From Lachnospiraceae bacterium (lineage in GTDB: Bacteria; Bacillota; Clostridia; Lachnospirales; Lachnospiraceae), in assembly GCA_016282215.1 (NCBI GenBank), contig JAEEKC010000362.1, positions 1 to 22,998 of the forward strand: 22,998 nucleotides of DNA. The letters run 5' to 3'. Position numbers and translations under genes: made by a program. A model generated the notes under the pieces. That model saw only the letters and a list, made by a program, of their open reading frames with translations, did no database searches and was not told the DNA's origin. Each line of letters starts with the position of its first letter. Positions within the stretch are counted from its first letter, which is position 1. Positions 21,357 through 22,998 of this stretch are shown one piece after another.

Positions 21357-22998
21357 ATCTTTGCGCCTCCAATGTCACATACATGACCTGCTCATCATAG
21401 TATGATCCCGGCGCCACCTGTACCTGCACCACAAGCTCGACTTCCGTTCCTGCACTTGTGGCATCCAAGAGCTTCGACAGCTCTTCCATGGTCTTGACCG
21501 GTTCTCCGTCGAAGGCCGTGATGATATCACCCTTCTTCAGACCGATGCGCTGCGCCGGTGTTCCGTCAAATACCTGGGCGATATAAACGCCGATGGGCAG
21601 CCCGTAGGTGTCCCTGACATCCTCCGTGACATTGATGCCGGAAATCCCAAGGTATCCCTTCTGATTCTCGTCAACGGGCATCCTTGTCTTTTTATTCATC
21701 AGCTCTTCCAGGATCGGCTTGGCCGTGGAAATGGGAATGGCATATCCCATGCCCTCGATGACCATGCCGCCGATCTTGTTGGAATTGATCCCGATGACCT
21801 GCCCGTAAATGTTTAAAAGCGCGCCGCCGCTGTTTCCGGGATTGATGGCCGCATCCGTCTGGATCAGCATCGCAGAATCTCCGTCTTCATCCTGGGAATA
21901 GGCACGGTTTACTGCCGAGATCACGCCGGTGGTCACACTTTGTCCATAGCCCAGGGCATTTCCAATGGCGATGGCAGGCTCTCCTACCTTCAATGTATCG
22001 GAATCCCCCAGGGTGGCGATCCGGATCTTTTCCTTGGTCGCATCCCGAAGCTCCGTCATCCTGACAGCGATCACAGCCAGGTCCGCATCAGCATCGGTTC
22101 CCTTGACCACTGCGCTGTAAGTTTCATTATCGATAAACTGTACGGAAAGTGAGGTGGAATCTGCCACCACATGGTTATTGGTCACTACCAGCAGCTCTTC
22201 GTCGTTTTCCCCGACAATGATGCCGCTGCCACTGCCGTCTTCCCTGCGCTGCATCTCAAATCCCCAATAGTTTTCCGTCACTTCATAGGTTCCGAATATG
22301 GAAACAACGGAAGGCATGACCGCGTCCACTACCTTTGTCACGTCCGTGACCACCGCAAGGTTTTCACCGGTGATCCCATCGGAAACATCCGCATTGCCGC
22401 TTTTCACATCAGTCGCAGCTGCCTGAGATCCTTCCTGCATGTCAGCCTTGTCAGCATCCTGATCGCCGGAAGCAACGACCCCGTCTGTCTCTTCGCTATC
22501 CTTCGCCTCAGGTTTTTTATCCGACTGGTCCGGTATAACAGGCTCAGCCCTTTCTATTTCAACCTCGGGTTTTTTCACCAGGTGATCTTCTCTGGACGCA
22601 GATGCGGAAGAGGCCGGAAACAGACGCAGCAGTACGATCATGACTGCACCGGCGCAAAACCCAAATAGCAGTCCCGAAAATACGATCCCGAAGAATTTGC
22701 CGACCCCGCCCGATTTCTTTTTCTTCGCGGCAGGCTGGCTGACATAGCTCTGCCGGGATCCGGCCTGCTGGTACATGCCCTGCTGAGAGCTCTGCTGCTG
22801 CCATCCGCCGGCCCCCTGAGCCTCCTGCTGCATACGGCGCTGCTGCGTATAGCTTGCCTGCAGGTCATCCGGCTGTCCCACACTCTGTCCTGCGTTTGTC
22901 TGCCCGGCGTCCTCCTGCCCCGTTATGCCAGGCTGCGGATTTTGCTGTCCCCAGGTATAAACACTTTCGCCGTTTCTTTCATCTGCTTCAAAGGGATC
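21355..22998 (-). CDS. HtrA/DegP-like membrane-anchored serine protease (N-terminus beyond the window)
   Basis: An envelope quality-control protease that degrades misfolded exported proteins. The frame is open from the stop at 21355 to the right edge. A GTG at 22881 would give 508 residues, but 39 more open codons follow it upstream (visible residues include NGESVYTWGQQNP), so the true start is probably outside. Numbering from that GTG: a Gln-rich cytoplasmic part, one membrane helix (62-88), an acidic linker to about 170, a trypsin-like domain with His237 (TNNHVV), Asp267 (ADLAVIAV) and Ser351 (GNSGGALLN), and one PDZ domain (408-505, with YLGISGINV and GLKKGDIITAFDG). The catalytic triad is intact. 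It heads or continues a unit with clpX and the large membrane protein, linking outside and inside proteolysis. Type II topology is typical for Firmicutes HtrA. Confidence 0.93.
   Translation of the reverse strand, partial: DPFEADERNGESVYTWGQQNPQPGITGQEDAGQTNAGQSVGQPDDLQASYTQQRRMQQEAQGAGGWQQQSSQQGMYQQAGSRQSYVSQPAAKKKKSGGVGKFFGIVFSGLLFGFCAGAVMIVLLRLFPASSASASREDHLVKKPEVEIERAEPVIPDQSDKKPEAKDSEETDGVVASGDQDADKADMQEGSQAAATDVKSGNADVSDGITGENLAVVTDVTKVVDAVMPSVVSIFGTYEVTENYWGFEMQRREDGSGSGIIVGENDEELLVVTNNHVVADSTSLSVQFIDNETYSAVVKGTDADADLAVIAVRMTELRDATKEKIRIATLGDSDTLKVGEPAIAIGNALGYGQSVTTGVISAVNRAYSQDEDGDSAMLIQTDAAINPGNSGGALLNIYGQVIGINSNKIGGMVIEGMGYAIPISTAKPILEELMNKKTRMPVDENQKGYLGISGINVTEDVRDTYGLPIGVYIAQVFDGTPAQRIGLKKGDIITAFDGEPVKTMEELSKLLDATSAGTEVELVVQVQVAPGSYYDEQVMYVTLEAQR

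Overview
The window looks like chromosomal or integrated-element DNA from a Gram-positive anaerobe of the Clostridia, most likely a Lachnospiraceae relative. The reasons are lipoprotein signal peptides, strong AGGAGG-type ribosome binding sites with several GTG starts, ClpX and HtrA of Firmicutes type, a Med/BMP-type lipoprotein, and balanced base composition. This placement is an inference; no rRNA or other marker gene is present. Every supported gene lies on the minus strand, so the biological reading order runs from high to low coordinates. Genes are packed closely and no gene-free stretch exceeds 300 bases.

Layout in reading order: (1) 22998-16554, an apparent operon of a membrane-anchored HtrA-like serine protease (its N-terminus runs off the right edge), an unusual ClpX with a long N-terminal extension, and a 1045-residue polytopic membrane protein resembling a GT-C glycosyltransferase. 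(2) 16546-14996, a soluble charged protein of unknown function behind its own promoter and a conserved leader. (3) 14971-11088, a BMP-family lipoprotein with a clear sigma-A promoter, then a large lipoprotein with a beta-rich N-terminal half and a C-terminal solute-binding domain, preceded by a 51-bp tandem repeat and followed by a good terminator. (4) 10936-10424, a small ECF-type sigma factor gene with its own extended -10 promoter. (5) 10378-6587, a type IV secretion (conjugation-like) cluster: a 162-residue soluble protein, a VirB2/TrbC-like pilin, an unknown 187-residue protein and a VirD4/TraG-type coupling ATPase. (6) 6572-1781, a lysine-rich 568-residue protein, a secreted beta-helix-like protein and a lipoprotein. 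(7) 1710-1, a secreted, C-terminally membrane-anchored beta-rich protein and the first 25 codons of a further gene.

The parts appear to be tied together by regulation. Four intergenic regions (about 1.7, 6.55, 10.36 and 16.53 kb) carry the same promoter-like arrangement, GCAACC (or GCAACG), exactly 17 nt, then GTATTATG or a variant. This resembles ECF sigma-factor promoters, and an ECF-like sigma gene lies in the middle of the cluster. A second family of short repeats centred on CCGGTATGAAAA, often ending in TACTAATAAAT just before the ribosome binding site, precedes at least four genes. The 453- and 568-residue soluble proteins share a short domain, and several soluble products of the cluster end in lysine-rich tails, a plausible (unproven) signal for export by the VirD4-type ATPase. 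My best reading is a sigma-factor-controlled type IV secretion or conjugation module with a dedicated set of envelope proteins. No relaxase, VirB4 ATPase, integrase or attachment site is visible here, so whether it is an integrative conjugative element or a protein-export system cannot be decided from this window.
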